From: Bagarius yarrelli
Lineage: Eukaryota > Chordata > Actinopteri > Siluriformes > Sisoridae
Length of the DNA: 64,000 nucleotides
Reading direction: 5' to 3'
Assembly: GCA_005784505.1 (NCBI GenBank)
Contig: VCAZ01000136.1
Location: 762,661-826,660, forward strand
Below the pieces are notes generated by a model that saw only the letters and a program-made list of their open reading frames with translations, was not told the DNA's origin and did not search any database. This document shows positions 1-12,129 of this stretch, one piece after another (position 1 is the first letter of the stretch; the number at the start of each line of letters is the position of its first letter). Position numbers and translations under genes: made by a program.

Positions 1-482
1 AAAGCACCACAGGCGGCTGTTTGAGGAGTTAACTAAAAAGTCGTCTAATTAGCAGTGCTAATGACACGCCGTCTAGAAGCAAGCAACAAAGTACAATTCC
101 AGAATGTTTGCAGCCGTTACGGCATATAAAAACACCCGGCGATAACTAACGCCATAATCCGCTACCTCGCTAAAGACATAGTGCCTTTTAATGCAGTGAC
201 AAAAGAGGGATTTAAATTGTGTTTGTGTGTGTATATAGATAGATAGATAGATAGATAGATAAAATTTTTTGTTTTTTTTTTAACTAAAATGCATTTAGGC
301 AGCATTGACTGCATAATATTTATTTAGTCGAAAGGCACACTGCATTAGGTGAACTACAAGGAATTAAGGAATCTATTCAGTGTGTGCTGCGATCTATTAA
401 GAAGACTGAATCACAATACTATTCGCAATACCTATCAGAAAAAAATCCCAACTAGACATTTTCCCTAAATCGCACAGCCCTA
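1..482. mobile_element. hAT-like non-autonomous DNA transposon, truncated by window edge
   Basis: This stretch matches the right part of the complete element at 20777-21603. Shared motifs include the opening AAAGCACCACAGRCGG, the GCATATAAAAA motif, TGCATAATA, GAAAGGCACACTGCAT and the final CGCACAGCCCTA. It ends at the terminal motif CAGCCCTA (475-482), the reverse complement of TAGGGCTG. An (AGAT)n microsatellite at about 235-262 has grown inside it. No transposase is visible. The left half lies outside the window. Confidence 0.7.
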
Positions 483-1298
483 ATATATGGTTTACTTTTA
501 CCAGCTGAGAACTCGGGAAGAACTGACTGACTCTTTAAACACTTCAAACTGAACACTTTTAGAATGAACTGGAACCCCGGCTGAACCCCAGACCTCCTCA
601 TCTTAACATTAGTGTCTGATGTCACTAATATTATTGAAAGTAAATCAACACAAAGCTACATAGTCACATGACAATCTAATGGAAAGACTATACAGAAGTG
701 TGGAGATTATTATAAGACCGAGAGTAAGACGAACATCTGGAACAGGATGCTCAGAAAAACATGATGTGATGTGTCCCAATACTTTTGTCCATGTAGAGTA
801 AAACTACTTGTACTTCTTAATTTATCCTTTAACATCTATAAAAGCCTCAAGTGACCGGGGCTTTGTGATAGTCAGGTTTAAACATGTCCCTGTGTAATGT
901 CAGTAAAAGTCTTCTATCAAAATCTAGACCGTTTACAACTGCACCTGTGTAGCTACATCATATACAAACCAGAGTGCTTTTGAGTCAAGGATTGTTGCTC
1001 ATATTTTAATTCAATTTGTCCCTTCACAACAACAATGTCAGAAGGAGCTCTAGTCTGTTTTTGTAGAAACATTAACTTCACATTTTTGCAGCGCTAGGTA
1101 TGACTCAACTAAACGAACTGATTGGTTGCTTTACGTCATTCAGATGCCCTCTTACCCAAGAAATCTACCTCCTGCCCTCAGACCTTAATAAGTGTGATTT
1201 TTGTTTAGCAGTTCCTGTGTTTCAACAGCATGATAGACACATTTCTTTATCATTGTGTTTATCACCGATTCCACACTTAATGACATGTTTCTCCTCAG

Positions 1299-1352
1299 AC
1301 ACCTGCGGCTGTAAACCAGGTCAGACTGCTGTTAAAGAATAAACCCGATTAT
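1299..1352 (+). CDS. isca1: isca1 second coding exon
   Basis: The acceptor TTTCTCCTCAG precedes 1299 and the donor GTGAGTAA follows 1352. The exon is 54 nt, starts in phase 0, and encodes 18 residues beginning TPAAVNQV and ending NKPDY, the amphipathic helix before the Fe-S carrier core. Confidence 0.9.
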
Positions 1353-2615
1353 GTGAGTAAACTCTTTCAGATCATTGGTTAAAGTCCGACTTGTTTACTT
1401 TTTATTCATTTATTTACAGAGATTGACTGATACTGATTTCATAGACCTGGAATTAGTTGTTTGCATGTTTGTGACTGATATAAACTGATGTTTAGTTAAT
1501 ATTTTTTATATGATGACTGAAACAAATGGGTACCAAATTTAAAACTTAATTTTTTAATTATTTGTTTGTCATTGTTTTGATCTTTTTTAGATTGGACTTA
1601 AAGTCGGTGTCCGGACCCGAGGATGCAATGGACTCACTTACACACTCGACTACACCAAGGAGAAAGAAAAATCCGACGAGGAGGTGTTACAGGACGGTGA
1701 GTAAGGATGACGTGCTGTACAAAAATACAGGGGGAAATGTGACACTTCTGAAGAATGATGGAAATGTTTCTCTCCTTGTACATGCGGATGAGCAGGAGTG
1801 CTGATGAAGTCAAAAAACAGACAAAAAAAATCAATATGTGTGATAGATTTCTTCAGAGCACAGCTGCCATGCAGATACTGATAACTACTTAGTCATAGCG
1901 TCATCTGGTAATAAATGATGATGGGTGATGTGAGTAAAAAGGATGTCATTTTTATTGCTCTGATCAATAAATGAAATCTGAAATAGATCTGATAAATCAC
2001 ACTTGCTGGTAAATCAATCAGTTAATCAGTCTGTTTTATCAGAGATTCATCCTCTTTCAGAGTGCAAGTGATTGGGCAGGTTTCAAGCCCAGTGTTGGAT
2101 TAGATTTTGATCGGGTCAGGATGGTTGATAATACTTGGGCTGCTTCTTGATAAAACTGGTCTGTGTTTAGTTTCTAACTACAAAAGTGATTTTATTCATT
2201 TTTAAAACTTTATTATTAGTTAAGGAAGGAGAAATTTAATTTCTCTGACATTTGTTTGTATGCGTGCATTCACATTTTTGTATTAGTTAAAACTAATTCT
2301 TTATTTTTTTTCTTTTCTTTTCTTCTTCCTTGTTTTATCACACATGTTGATAGTCCTCACACTGCCTCCCATTTTCCCCTGTAGCTCATGATTATTAAAA
2401 GTCCCACAGCTCTGTTTGTGCCCTATAAATGTGTGTGTTTTGATAAGGTTTGTTTTCTTTCCCCAGGTGTGAGGATTTTAATCGAGAAGAAAGCCCAGCT
2501 GACCTTGTTGGGCACAGAAATGGATTTTGTCGAGACAAAACTCTCCAGCGAGTTTGTGTTTAACAACCCCAACATCAAGGGAACCTGTGGCTGTGGGGAA
2601 AGCTTCCACATTTAG
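1299..2615 (+). CDS. isca1: Iron-sulfur cluster assembly 1 (A-type Fe-S carrier), 3' three coding exons
   Basis: Three exons join in phase at 1299-1352, 1591-1696 and 2467-2615 and give the last 102 residues plus a TAG stop. ISCA1 is a mitochondrial matrix A-type protein that works with ISCA2 and IBA57 to make [4Fe-4S] clusters for lipoate synthase, aconitase and other enzymes. The three family cysteines are visible: one in the RTRGCNG motif of the middle exon and two in the C-terminal GTCGCGESF motif of the last exon. The residues between them (EKKAQLTLLGTEMD, SSEFVFNNPNIKG) are almost identical to other vertebrate ISCA1 proteins as I recall them. The usual first exon, with the start codon and the mitochondrial targeting segment ending in AALTL, is not found in 483-1298. 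It is probably upstream of the window, so this is a 5'-partial gene. The identification is very secure. Confidence 0.95.
1591..1696 (+). CDS. isca1: isca1 third coding exon
   Basis: The acceptor TCTTTTTTAG precedes 1591 and the donor GTGAGTAAGG follows 1696. The exon is 106 nt, starts in phase 0 and leaves one base (G of a glycine codon). It reads IGLKVGVRTRGCNGLTYTLD and onwards. It holds the first cluster-ligand cysteine. Confidence 0.95.
2467..2615 (+). CDS. isca1: isca1 terminal coding exon
   Basis: The acceptor TTTCCCCAG precedes 2467. The first two bases complete the split glycine codon. The exon reads VRILIEKKAQLTLLGTEMD and ends in the CGCG cysteine pair and ESFHI before TAG at 2613-2615. 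The last residues (FHI) differ slightly from the usual FNI/FNV ending. Confidence 0.95.
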
Positions 2616-3244
2616 TCAGAATCCGGTCATGTACATGTTCCGGTGTATATTCCACTCCCATTCCCCAGTCAGAGACAAAGGACCACCAGGTGGACTTAAA
2701 GACTTGGACATCAATGAGATAGAGATGCGTTCAGAGATCAGCTCCCTGTTTCTGCAGAATGATCATCGGCACTGCTTAGTGACTGCAATTTAACTTGTTT
2801 TGTGTTGTTGAGAAATATAATGTAAAAGATAATGTACAGTGTGGTCAGTATTTATTTTATAGAAAATTAGCATCTGTTATTCATTTTAGACATTTATTTT
2901 TCAAATGCTGATTAATGCTCATGCATCCACAGTAAATTGTGTGTGTGAAATAGAATGCTTCCACTGAACGTATGCCATATTTTTGCATTTGGTTATGTTT
3001 TATAATCCAGTCAGTCCAGTCAGTAATCCAATTGTTGAATATTGATGTTATGAAACGGAGCTTTTAAAATGTTCAGCTCTTTAAAACTCCTTCCGATGCA
3101 GCACAGAAACACCCCTGCCTGTAGAGTCATCCGTGGTGTACAGTTATTTTAATGTCCCAGTGTTTTCGGCTGTTGAGGACTGATGACTTTGCTTTATTTT
3201 TTTTTAAATGTGAGGGAAATGTGGGGAAAACTGGCTTAACGCAC

Positions 3245-3250
3245 AATAAA
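3245..3250 (+). terminator. Probable isca1 polyadenylation signal
   Basis: A canonical AATAAA lies 630 bases after the isca1 stop, giving a 3' UTR of roughly 650 nt. It is the first strong signal on this strand before ccno. No cleavage evidence is available. Confidence 0.5.
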
Positions 3251-3269
3251 GTAATAATATACAGAAACC

Positions 3270-3872
3270 ATGCATCTAAGCTGATTGTCTCCCTGACCGT
3301 ATGCATATATTAAGTAATTAAACTCTACTATAAATAAATGTAATTTAAGTGTAAAGACATTTTAGACACTGTTGGCTATGAAGTGTTTATTTTCCTTAAG
3401 CAATCGAAAAGTATTGATTTTATAAAGCAACTAAAACAATCAAACCAAAAACATGTAAAGTCAATATTGTCTGTTTAGATATATAGTTTGATATATTTTA
3501 AATATAATCTCAGTAAATATAATAGCGAAATAAGTTTGTAAGCTTCATTAGAATTTGAGGCAGAAATCTGATTTTTATTGTCATTTTTGTCTAAAGAAAA
3601 ATCTAGAAAATTCTAAACGGTTCACAATCTTTCAAGCACCCACCGCCTGCAATAAGACAAAAAAATCATAATAATTTAACGAGCCTTTAAGGAAAGTGAT
3701 AAAAATCCAACCAAAAGATTGTGATTGTAATTTATTGTTTATTTAATTAACTGCTTGTTTTATTTCTACACGCGAAACCTTTAGCTTAGCAAACGAACTA
3801 CTTGTGAGTTAAGTGCTAAAAACGTGTTTCTGTGTCACAGTAATGAGTTAAAAGCTGACAACACTAAACGAG

Positions 3873-3906
<34 letters not shown>

Positions 3907-4316
3907 ATATACTATGTTGACTGTTTATGATGTGAGACAGGCTATTCTACCTAATTAACCGGTATTTAAAGGGCTGAATAAACACGGTGTCGTTGGGCTG
4001 TATTTCATTTAGCAGCTCTTCTTCTTTATAAGCTCACTTTGTCGGTAGCCATTCTATTCCCCGTGTTGTGTAAAATGTGCACTATGTTCTTTATTTGGGA
4101 CTTATTAATCTTCTCCTGTGGCGACCATATGGAACGCTGCGCTGCGCCGCTCCCTGAGGTGAGTTGCCACGGCGACGCGTGTACGAGACGGCAATGCGCG
4201 CTAAGGTACCCGGGAAAAACCTCACACCTCACGTCACCCTGTCCAACAAAGTCATGGTGTGGGTTTGGGGTGAAGTCAAGAGGTTCGAGTGTGTGACTGT
4301 GCAGATCCGAGTGAAC
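3270..4316. other. isca1-ccno intergenic region and ccno 5' flank
   Basis: This gap of about 1 kb is AT-rich to about 4000 and holds a (GT)n microsatellite at 3876-3903. From about 4020 the base composition becomes more GC-rich with several CpGs (GCGCTGCGCCGC at about 4137), as expected of a ccno promoter and 5' UTR. No TATA box is obvious at a sensible distance. Short reading frames here have no recognisable similarity. Confidence 0.5.
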
Positions 4317-4526
4317 ATGTCAGCTTTAAGTGATTCTGGTTTTGAGGAAGACCTCCACAGTCCTTCTCCATCTCCTCAGGACGTCCCATGGCGCTGGTCA
4401 GGACACACCTGCGACCGACTGACAGCCGACTGCTTTCACTGCGACTACGACGAGATCTGCTTGATCATTCAGAGAAACAACGAGAAAGACTTCCTCGCTC
4501 TCGACTGTTTGACTCGTCAGCCACAG
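4317..4526 (+). CDS. ccno: ccno exon 1
   Basis: The exon encodes 70 codons, from MSALSDSGFEEDLHSPSPSP to LTRQPQ, with donor GTAAAATT after 4526. It carries an acidic/Ser-Pro-rich N-terminus and the entry helix of the cyclin box (DYDEICLIIQRNNEKDF). The RQPQ junction falls at the same place as in mammalian CCNO as I recall it. Confidence 0.85.
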
Positions 4527-7500
4527 GTAAAATTCATTTCTGTTTCTTCTTCCCTGTTTAGATCAGAGTTTAAGGCGTTAACCGAGTGATCAGAGGGTCT
4601 TAAGTTCGAATCCCATTGCTGAGCCATTGAATAATGCCATCAACTTTCAGCTGCTCAGAATTAATTAAGTAAATGCACAGAAGCAGATATTTTTCAAGCT
4701 AAACCAATTTGTTACTGTGGAATGAAACACTTTTTGGAACATGCTATTATTGGAAACTAATCAGGGGTTCACACACTTTACTCAGAGCTCATCACACCAG
4801 ACACACAGTCTGACTTTCTCTAACATGTATAGAACAGAACAGACACTGGTTTGTATTAATTGAAATCCAAAGGAACCTCCATGATGTTAAAGTGACCCTA
4901 TTTACAGGAACGTTCAGGTTGAAGGGCAACATCTCCAGCAGCAGTGTGAATCAGGGAGCAGTGCCGCCTTACAGCTCATGGGTTTGCAAAACTATTTTAT
5001 AACATTTTGGACTTGATGGGCATTACTAAGAGGAACAGTCACTGCTCTCACACAACTCTTAGACACAACCTTCCTAAAAATATTCGAAATAAACTGGCAG
5101 TATAAAAAACTGGAGATCAGGCAGGTGGATGCAAGTACAGGAGTTTTACTAAAAAAAAACTGCAACAGTATGGTGCCACTAAGCCAAAACAGAGACAGAC
5201 ACTGAACCCGGGCTGTGATCTAACAAACATCTACGGAATTAAACAGAAAGAAGATGAAGACGTGACATAGGGGCTTAAATAAACTGACCAATAACACAAA
5301 ACAGGAGATCATAATTGGCATATTATGGCATCAACCATTATTGATGGGACAGGAGTACATGGCCAAAAGCACATGGCAACATGCCTTTTAGTAACTGGTC
5401 TGGTGGTCTTCCGAGTCAGTGTCGCAAATATGAAGAAATCTTAAAGAAAGAGAAGCTAGCATGCTAAATAATGCGATATTTAATATGCGATACAGTATTC
5501 AAAGAAATGATATGTTTGTTTAAACGCATTTACCATGTCTGAGGATTTTTTCGCAGAGCATGACTGTGTTGTGCTTCTCCCTATTCTTCTACATAAAACT
5601 TTTAAAACAGACTTATTACTATATCTTTAAAGCGCTTCATCATTTTGGCACTAAATTGTTGGATGCATTATTTTATCAACTCAATATAAAGCTTTACTAC
5701 TTGTTTACTAATTTGTCAACCTAAAACTTTTACCTATTAATTAGCTATTAAACCATTTAATTACCACAAACCATTTCGGTATGTGTACCGCAATACGCAC
5801 ATTTGTGATGTTTCGATAATTTTAATATATTGCGTAGACTGAGTCTGGATTTCAGCTACAATGTTTTAACATCATCAGCTATGTCTAAATATTACGGCTG
5901 TTGTGCTAATGTGTCCACAGATAACTGCTGAAGCACGCTGTAAACTGGTAAGCTGGCTTCTGGCCGTCTACAAACACTTCAGGCTTTCATTCGAGTCCTG
6001 CTGCCTGGCTGTCAACATCATGGACCGTTTCCTGGTCACAACATCCGTGGCAGCGGATTGCTACCAGTTACTTGGCGTGACGTCTTTACTTATCGCCACC
6101 AAACATGTAAGTAGTATTAAAGGAAGGTTCATTGCAGCTGTCATGGTCGTCTCAGTTTAATAAAGTCTACAGTATCTTTCAGAACCCAAAGGTGCAGTTT
6201 ATTTACAATGGGGACGATATATATAAACTCTAGACAAAACAACAAATATGAACTTAACAACAGTAACCTGACTTGACTAAACTAGACTTAGCTTGACATT
6301 AACATGTCTTACTGCAGTGGTATAGGGACAACCGAGAACCAAGACAAAGACAAACAGAACACAAGGGCTATCTACACACACAAGACTAAGAGGGAACACA
6401 ATAACGAGAGACACCTGAAAGCAATAAGGAACACATGACCAAGCTAAGCAAACACAACATGACACAAGGACATATAACAGGAACACATGATGACATGAAG
6501 ATGACATGACAAGGACAAAACAGGAAGTAAAGAGGGCAGGGTGGCTCAAATGGTTAAGGTGCTGCAACCTACTAAGATAGGATATGCGAAAAATGCATTT
6601 CATTGGCTCTGTACATGTACCGTGCACAATGAATTGAATATTATTATTATTATTAAACAAAGGCATAAACAAAGAACAAGAACTCAAAATAAAGCATGAA
6701 CAATAAAACACAAACATAATATATTTAAACATAAAATAAGAATTATATAACACATAAATCATAACCAAAACATTAAACAATCAACTCATAGACCTTACAG
6801 CTGTCATTGATTATTTTCCTACAACACTATATATAGATGTATCATTCTTATCACAGTCCCTTGTAGAAAATCTCTGAAAATGGACTGAGGCACCAAAATA
6901 GTTGCCTGATTAGTTTTTAAGGATTCTAAAACATTGAAGAAACAAAAACCTATTATATAATGACTTTCCCAGCAACCCCCATGCATGCAGACTGAGATAT
7001 ACAGCACTTACCACTAAGTGGTGCTGTCTGCCTTCTATCAGAAAACAATAACTAACCCTCAGAGAGATAATATAAAGAATTAATATATATCATAAATACA
7101 CTTCTTTAGGAACACTAAAGTAATTCTAATACAACAGCCACACTTTTTGCACTCAAAACAGCTCAATCTTTTGTTGGAATGAATTCAACATGCTGTCGAA
7201 ACCATTTCCTTTGAGATTCTGATTCACAGGGATTTTTCCCATGTGAATCTCTTGTTTTTCCACATCCTGAAGCTGTTCCTCTGATTTCAGTTCCAGTAAC
7301 TAAAAGGTCTGCTGAAGAATACTATAGTGTTTAATGGACTAGTTTGACGAAAGCTATTAAAATATGGTAAATCAAGGCTATGTGTGATGCATATGACTAG
7401 AAATTGTTAAAATATGCTGTGGCATTTATATGATGATTATTGGAAATGAAAGACCAAAAGTGTGCTAAGAAATCATTCCTCACATCATTATACCACTGCC

Positions 7501-8898
7501 ACCAGCCTGGAATGTTGACACAAGGCAGGTCAATTTTGGCACCTTGTGCATTCTAAGATGCTTCTTTTCTTCCAGAGTGACTAAAGCCTGTCTGTCATCT
7601 TAAACCAGTCCAACAAGACCCACAGACCTGCAGCTGACTGGACATTTTCATGTTATTGCACCAGTTCGAGTAAATGCTACAAATTGTATGTAAAAATCTT
7701 AAAAGATCAGCATTAATAAAATAAAAAAAAAATCAAAGTACCAGCTCATTTCGCATACACCAACAATTTTGGCAGTGAAATTTGTTTTGTATTTTGATGC
7801 GGAATGTGAACTTATAACTTGTGGCGGGAGCTGGGGCGCTAAAAATCCGGTATAAAAATTTTGACAGATGATTCGAATATTTAGATTTGACAAAGTTTTA
7901 CGTCAGATGCCCTTCCTGACAACCCTCTCGCCTTGTGACCCCTGTGGCTAGATTAGTCTTCATCCCTAAAGCTGATTGATATAAATGGCTGAATCATTTA
8001 AAAATTGATTTTGATTACATAGCTACTGACAATAAAGCCACATTAAAGTAAAATTAAAGGATACATACTACATTTATTGTTGACTTAAACATTAACTTAT
8101 TAAATGTAACTTTAACAATTTATTTTAAAAATATTTTAGCTAGCAGTTATGATACATCACCTTTGGCTATTTACATCCTGCATTACCAACAACAATTTGA
8201 TATTTTTTTACGCATAAGCGGTGTACAAGTACTTTCTACTCTGTCAGACAAAAAATGGTTTCGTGTACAAACATTAAACAAAACCAGAGTGACCATGTGT
8301 TTGTGTGTGTGTGTTGTTATGTTCCTTTTAGGTTGAAGTTTGCTCCCCGCGCATTAAGCAGCTGCTCTCTCTCTGCTGTGATACTTTCTCCAGACAGCAG
8401 CTCTGCAATCTGGAGTGCCTCGTCCTCCTCAGGCTCAACTTCCGCTTGGCCGCTCCAACTCTTGCTTTCTTCCTCGACTACTTTATAAGCCACGAGTTAT
8501 CTAGAAACATGGTTGGAGCTGAGGAAAAACCCCTTGATGAAAGAAATGAGGGAAGAAACTGGAAAGATTTTGAAGAGCAGCTCTTCAGTGTGAAGAGGTA
8601 TAAATGTTTGGTGGGTAAAGTGTGTGAGCTGAGTCTGGCAGACTACGCTTTCAACAAGTACCCGCCATCTGTGATTGTACAAAGTGCTCTAAATCTGGCA
8701 AAGGACCTGTTAGGGAGACAGTTGAAAGAGTCTTCAATGGAGCACGCCAGCTCTTCCGAGACGTTAGACATCTTCTGTGTTGCAGCTGATGACTCGCAGG
8801 GCTCGCTTCGTCCTACTTTAATCCAGCAGTGCACACAAGAGCTGCAGTTATTAGTGTCTCTTAATCAAGATTTAATTCAAGACTTTATAACCCTCTGA
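4317..8898 (+). CDS. ccno: Cyclin O-like protein, complete three-exon gene
   Basis: Exons 4317-4526, 5921-6106 and 8332-8898 are all in phase 0 and give a protein of about 320 aa. The cyclin box starts at RQPQ-ITAEARCKLVSWLL, continues through LSFESCCLAVNIMDRFL and VAADCYQLLGVTSLLIATK, and crosses the second junction into VEVCSPRIKQLL and FSRQQLCNLECLVL. These segments fit vertebrate cyclin O (RQPQVTAESRCKLLSWL, FSRQQLCNLEC) much better than cyclin P or the A/B cyclins. The C-terminal cyclin fold carries the family LSLADYAFNKYPPS motif. In vertebrates CCNO is known from multiciliated cells, where it promotes basal-body amplification, and from DNA-damage and oocyte cell-cycle control. The N-terminus is short and lacks the basic proline-rich tail of human CCNO (350 aa). 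Methionine 4317 has A at -3 and opens SALSDSGFEED; in-frame ATGs at 4164 and 4254 would add residues that resemble nothing known. A ccno-family paralogue is the main alternative. Confidence 0.88.
4527..5920. other. ccno intron 1, repeat remnants
   Basis: Just after the donor, about 4570-4640, is a degraded tRNA-like SINE head with a B-box-like AGTTCGAATCCC. The stretch at about 5120-5340 (AAAACAGAGACAGACACTG, GGGGCTTAAATAAACTGAC) looks like a common fish interspersed repeat that I cannot name. The stretch at about 5430-5835 carries GCGATATTTAATATGCGATA motifs like hAT-type MITE interiors. No coding signal is seen. Confidence 0.45.
5921..6106 (+). CDS. ccno: ccno exon 2 (cyclin box)
   Basis: The acceptor TGTGTCCACAG precedes 5921 and the donor GTAAGT follows 6106. 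The 62 codons cover helices 1 to 3 of the cyclin N-box, including the MRAIL-equivalent region ARCKLVSWLL and the MDRFL motif. Confidence 0.92.
6107..8331. other. ccno intron 2, repeat remnants
   Basis: At 6175-6530 is an A/C-rich stretch (ACAAGACTAAGAGGGAACAC, GACATGACAAGGAC) resembling the unnamed repeat of intron 1; the 167-codon frame on its minus strand is low-complexity and not a gene. At 6537-6655 is a SINE copy. At 7890-7975 is a fragment carrying GATGCCCTTCCTGAC, a motif frequent in fish interspersed repeats. The rest is unremarkable AT-rich intron. Confidence 0.4.
6537..6655 (+). mobile_element. SINE-like fragment with (TTA)n tail
   Basis: It begins GGTGGCTCAAATGGTTAAGG, a tRNA A-box-like head, and ends CATTTCATTGGCTCTGTACA...GTGCACAATGAATTGAAT followed by (TTA)n. 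That tail differs from the main SINE family in this window, so it is probably a second family. Confidence 0.5.
8332..8898 (+). CDS. ccno: ccno exon 3 and stop
   Basis: The acceptor TTCCTTTTAG precedes 8332. The exon has 188 codons and a TGA at 8896-8898. It completes the first cyclin fold and contains all of the second fold. A charged insertion (residues around EEKPLDERNEGRNWKDFEEQ) separates APTLAFFLDYF from LSLADYAF, longer than I expect in human CCNO. Confidence 0.92.
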   Translation, partial: VEVCSPRIKQLLSLCCDTFSRQQLCNLECLVLLRLNFRLAAPTLAFFLDYFISHELSRNMVGAEEKPLDERNEGRNWKDFEEQLFSVKRYKCLVGKVCELSLADYAFNKYPPSVIVQSALNLAKDLLGRQLKESSMEHASSSETLDIFCVAADDSQGSLRPTLIQQCTQELQLLVSLNQDLIQDFITL

Positions 8899-9152
8899 AC
8901 CAGCGCGCTGTGATGTCGTCACCAGGACATTTTTTTTATGTACTTCTGTTTAAAGATGACAGATGAGGTCTGTTACAATTCCGAAATTAGTTTTTTTACA
9001 AATAGTTATATTTTTTGTTAATATAAACTGTATATTGATTTATGACATTTGTATAATCTAATTTTGCACGTACTCCTTTGTTGCCAGTAATTTACACTTG
9101 CTGTTTAATTATGCAAATAACACAAGTAATAATTAATAAGTATTTTCTGCAT

Positions 9153-9158
9153 AATAAA
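9153..9158 (+). terminator. Probable ccno polyadenylation signal
   Basis: AATAAA lies 255 bases after the ccno stop. A second one at 9263-9268 could give a slightly longer 3' UTR. Confidence 0.45.
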
Positions 9159-10689
9159 CAATGTATATTAGACACTGCGTATTTAACTGCACTGTGGGTA
9201 ACAACAGGCAACGTTTTCAGACTTACTATGAATTTGTGAACCTCAAGCAGCAAACAAAATGAAATAAAAAGAGTTTAATAAATTAATAAGCTCAAATCCA
9301 TCTGATTAGCAGAACATAAAGGGTGTAAAGCTTATATGAGACTATTTTGTGTTATATGTAATACTGTAATAATTAGTGACAAATTTCCAGCACCTTAAAA
9401 AAAATACAAGCAAAAAAAGAGAGTAAAAACCACTGATTACTAATGACGTTTAATGAATGAATATTTCGATTGCCCTTAGTGGACACCTAAAAATGACTAG
9501 ATGGTATTTATTTTTACTTGAGTGGACACCTCTAATTTAACAGGTTCTCAAGGTTTACGCCCCACAGGTTCAAACCTTTAGTTAGAAAACGGTAAAATCA
9601 GCAGTCTTTTCCAGCTTTTTCTGAAGCTTGCCCCAGATGGTGATTTATGTTTCTCTAATTTTGTCAGTAAAATTGTACTAAATGCAAATGTCTGATAATC
9701 TCAGGACAGATGGGACTGCTGGGAAGCTGGGAAGCCACTGGAAACTGGAAGATGATACAATGTAAAATATTCTGTTTAATTTCTATATAATTCATATTAT
9801 GCATACACTTGGACGTCAAAGGTAATGCCAAATCGAGTGATTTAAAGGTTTCGTGCCCAATGTAGTCATTTATAGAATGAGACTTTAGAATGAGATAGAG
9901 GTTATTAATATGATTCTAAACTAGAGGTATTTCGTAGTGCATGGCGGGGAAGTAGCCTATCCTACAGAAAAGCATTACTTTTCATCTCTCCTAAAAGATA
10001 ACAAACATAAGCCCAGGTATTTATTCAATTCATTGGCTAACTAAACTCAAAATAAAGCATTAGCGTGTGTTGACACCTCCTAACAGCACAGCAGTAATGC
10101 ATTTATAAATTACTTTAATTCCAAGATCGATACTAGATATTATTAGAGATATTAGAATATTAGAGATAAAATCGTAACCATGAAGCAAACAGCCACAGTA
10201 ACACATCAAATAGTGCACAATAGTTTCCCCGAGAAACAATTCTACTTATTCGTTACTATAGGAGAGGAGGAACTTTATAAACTCATCAAATCATCTAAAC
10301 CAACAACTGTTTTATCTAAGCTCCAGAGGTGTTTCTGAAGTCATAGGTCCGCTTCTGAATATAATTAATTGTCATTGTCATTAAGATATGTCCTCAAAAC
10401 ATTTAAACTGGCTTTTATTAATCCACTTATTAAAAACCCAGATCCAGATCCAGTAAAAGTGTTAAGTATAGTTACAGTTACTGTGTATGTGGATGTACAC
10501 TTGGTGTAGAGTGCAAGCATGGACTCCGGCAAGACAAACTATGACAGCATAATTAAAAGGAGTACCAGGGGGAAACACAGACTTAAGAGCTACCTTATAT
10601 GTAAAGCAACCAGTCACTCTTACATCAAAAAATGTGAGTGATTAACAAGAGTGGGGAAGACAGCATCTAAACATACCAGATCATCATAA

Positions 10690-11440
10690 TACTCATAATA
10701 CATCATAATACTCAACATCCATGAGTTCCCCCGTAGATTCTGCTTTTTTATCTTCTGCAAATCTATTTACAAAATGCTTGATAAGTAAATTTCAGCCTAG
10801 ACTTAATCTCTGAGACTGTGTCTGATTCTCAAACATTCATTACTAGCAGTTCACTCAGGTACTGCGGCTCAGTACCATTTAGTGCTTCATAGGTCAGGAG
10901 TAGTATTTTAAAATCGATGCGGAATTTTACTGGGAGCCAATGCAGTGTGGATAAGATAGGGGGGATGTGTTCATATCTTCTAGTTCTAACTTACTGAAGC
11001 TTATTTATGCGCTGAGTTGCGCATCCAGACACAGCAGGTGGTACAATAATCCAGCCTGGATGTAATAAAGCATGAACTAATTCCTCAGCATTATTTAGTG
11101 ACAATATATATCTTATCTTAGCGATATTTTTTAGATGAAAGTACGCTATCCTGATTATAATATCTACATTGGCTACAATTAAGAGTTTGGAATCTATAAT
11201 CACACCCAGATCTTTTACTGTTGCACTTGATGAAACAGAAAGACTGTCTAGAATTACAGTGTGATCAGAACACACTTCTAGCTACATGTAGCTACTAGCT
11301 ACATGTACTCCTAGTACCAGAACCTCTGTCTTATCAGGATTAAGCAAAAGAAAGTTACTTAACATCCAGTGTCTTATGTCCTTCACACATTGCTCAACGT
11401 TTTTAGCTGGCATTTTTAATATTCAGGTCAACTGGAACCG
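10690..11440 (-). mobile_element. L2-like LINE ORF2 fragment, antisense
   Basis: On the minus strand, 11275-10991 translates to the C-terminal part of an L2-type reverse transcriptase. It shows TVILDSLSVSSSATVKDLGV, then RIAYFHLKNIAKIRYILSL and AEELVHALL. The upstream minus-strand DNA continues the family (TEVLVLG-type motif around 11310). It is 5'-truncated and broken by stops, with no catalytic domain in frame. Confidence 0.75.
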
Positions 11441-11529
11441 GGCACACCACCAAAAACACACAACATATAAAGTATGTGTATATCATAAATCAAATGACAT
11501 CAACACTAACATACATTTGTTATTCTGAG

Positions 11530-11815
11530 CTCACCGTCGCCGCCAGTTTCTCAATGACGATCTTGTCTTCTAGACGCCCATCCGGACAAGACCAAAGAAA
11601 CTTTGCTGCAGCATGAGTAGCCTACTGGTTTGTCTGGTTTTGGTTCCTTGCCGCTGTCGCCTCTGACTTGCGTAGTTGGGGACCCTTAATTTATATTTAT
11701 TAATCAAATTAAATTAAACTGTTTTAGTAAATGTTTAATATTGTGTATTTTTATGTAATTCTGTAAAGCAGCTGTTGAAAGCGCTATATAAATAAAGGGG
11801 ACTTGACTTGATTTC
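11530..11815 (+). mobile_element. Non-LTR retrotransposon 3' end
   Basis: It ends in GAAAGCGCTATATAAATAAA followed by GGGGACTTGACTTG, the typical 3' terminus of L2-like fish LINEs. The 5' part (CCTTGCCGCTGTCGCCTCTG) is the matching 3' UTR. It lies in the opposite orientation to the fragment just upstream, so the two are separate insertions or an inversion. Confidence 0.65.
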
Positions 11816-12129
11816 TGATGTTTAATCCTAACCCAGATAAAACTTTATAATGGCAGAATAAGTTGAAAATAATTTACTTTTTCAGTGTTATTTGGGGAAA
11901 TATGTATTTCTGGTGCTGAAAGATCAGTAGGCGATGCTGACATTTTGCTTCAATAAAGTAAATGTTTGATATAATGTGCGATGTACAGTTTATTTTGCAA
12001 TTTATTTTCATTCAAGGGAAGAGGTAACGCTGTGTTAAAGGTGATCAGAAGATAATGGGTACAATTGAAGCTTCTTTAACATGAATTTGGCAACATGCAG
12101 ACCATATTTCATAGACTCCTAATTATTTA

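Noticed and set aside
4164..4316. Longer ccno N-terminus from upstream in-frame ATGs at 4164 or 4254
   Set aside because: The added residues resemble no cyclin. The ATG at 4317 has a good context and begins a plausible Ser/acidic N-terminus. Not excluded without cDNA.
6277..6780. 167-codon minus-strand frame
   Set aside because: Low-complexity and Cys/Val/Leu/Phe-rich, crosses a SINE and an A/C-rich repeat within the ccno intron, no similarity recognised.
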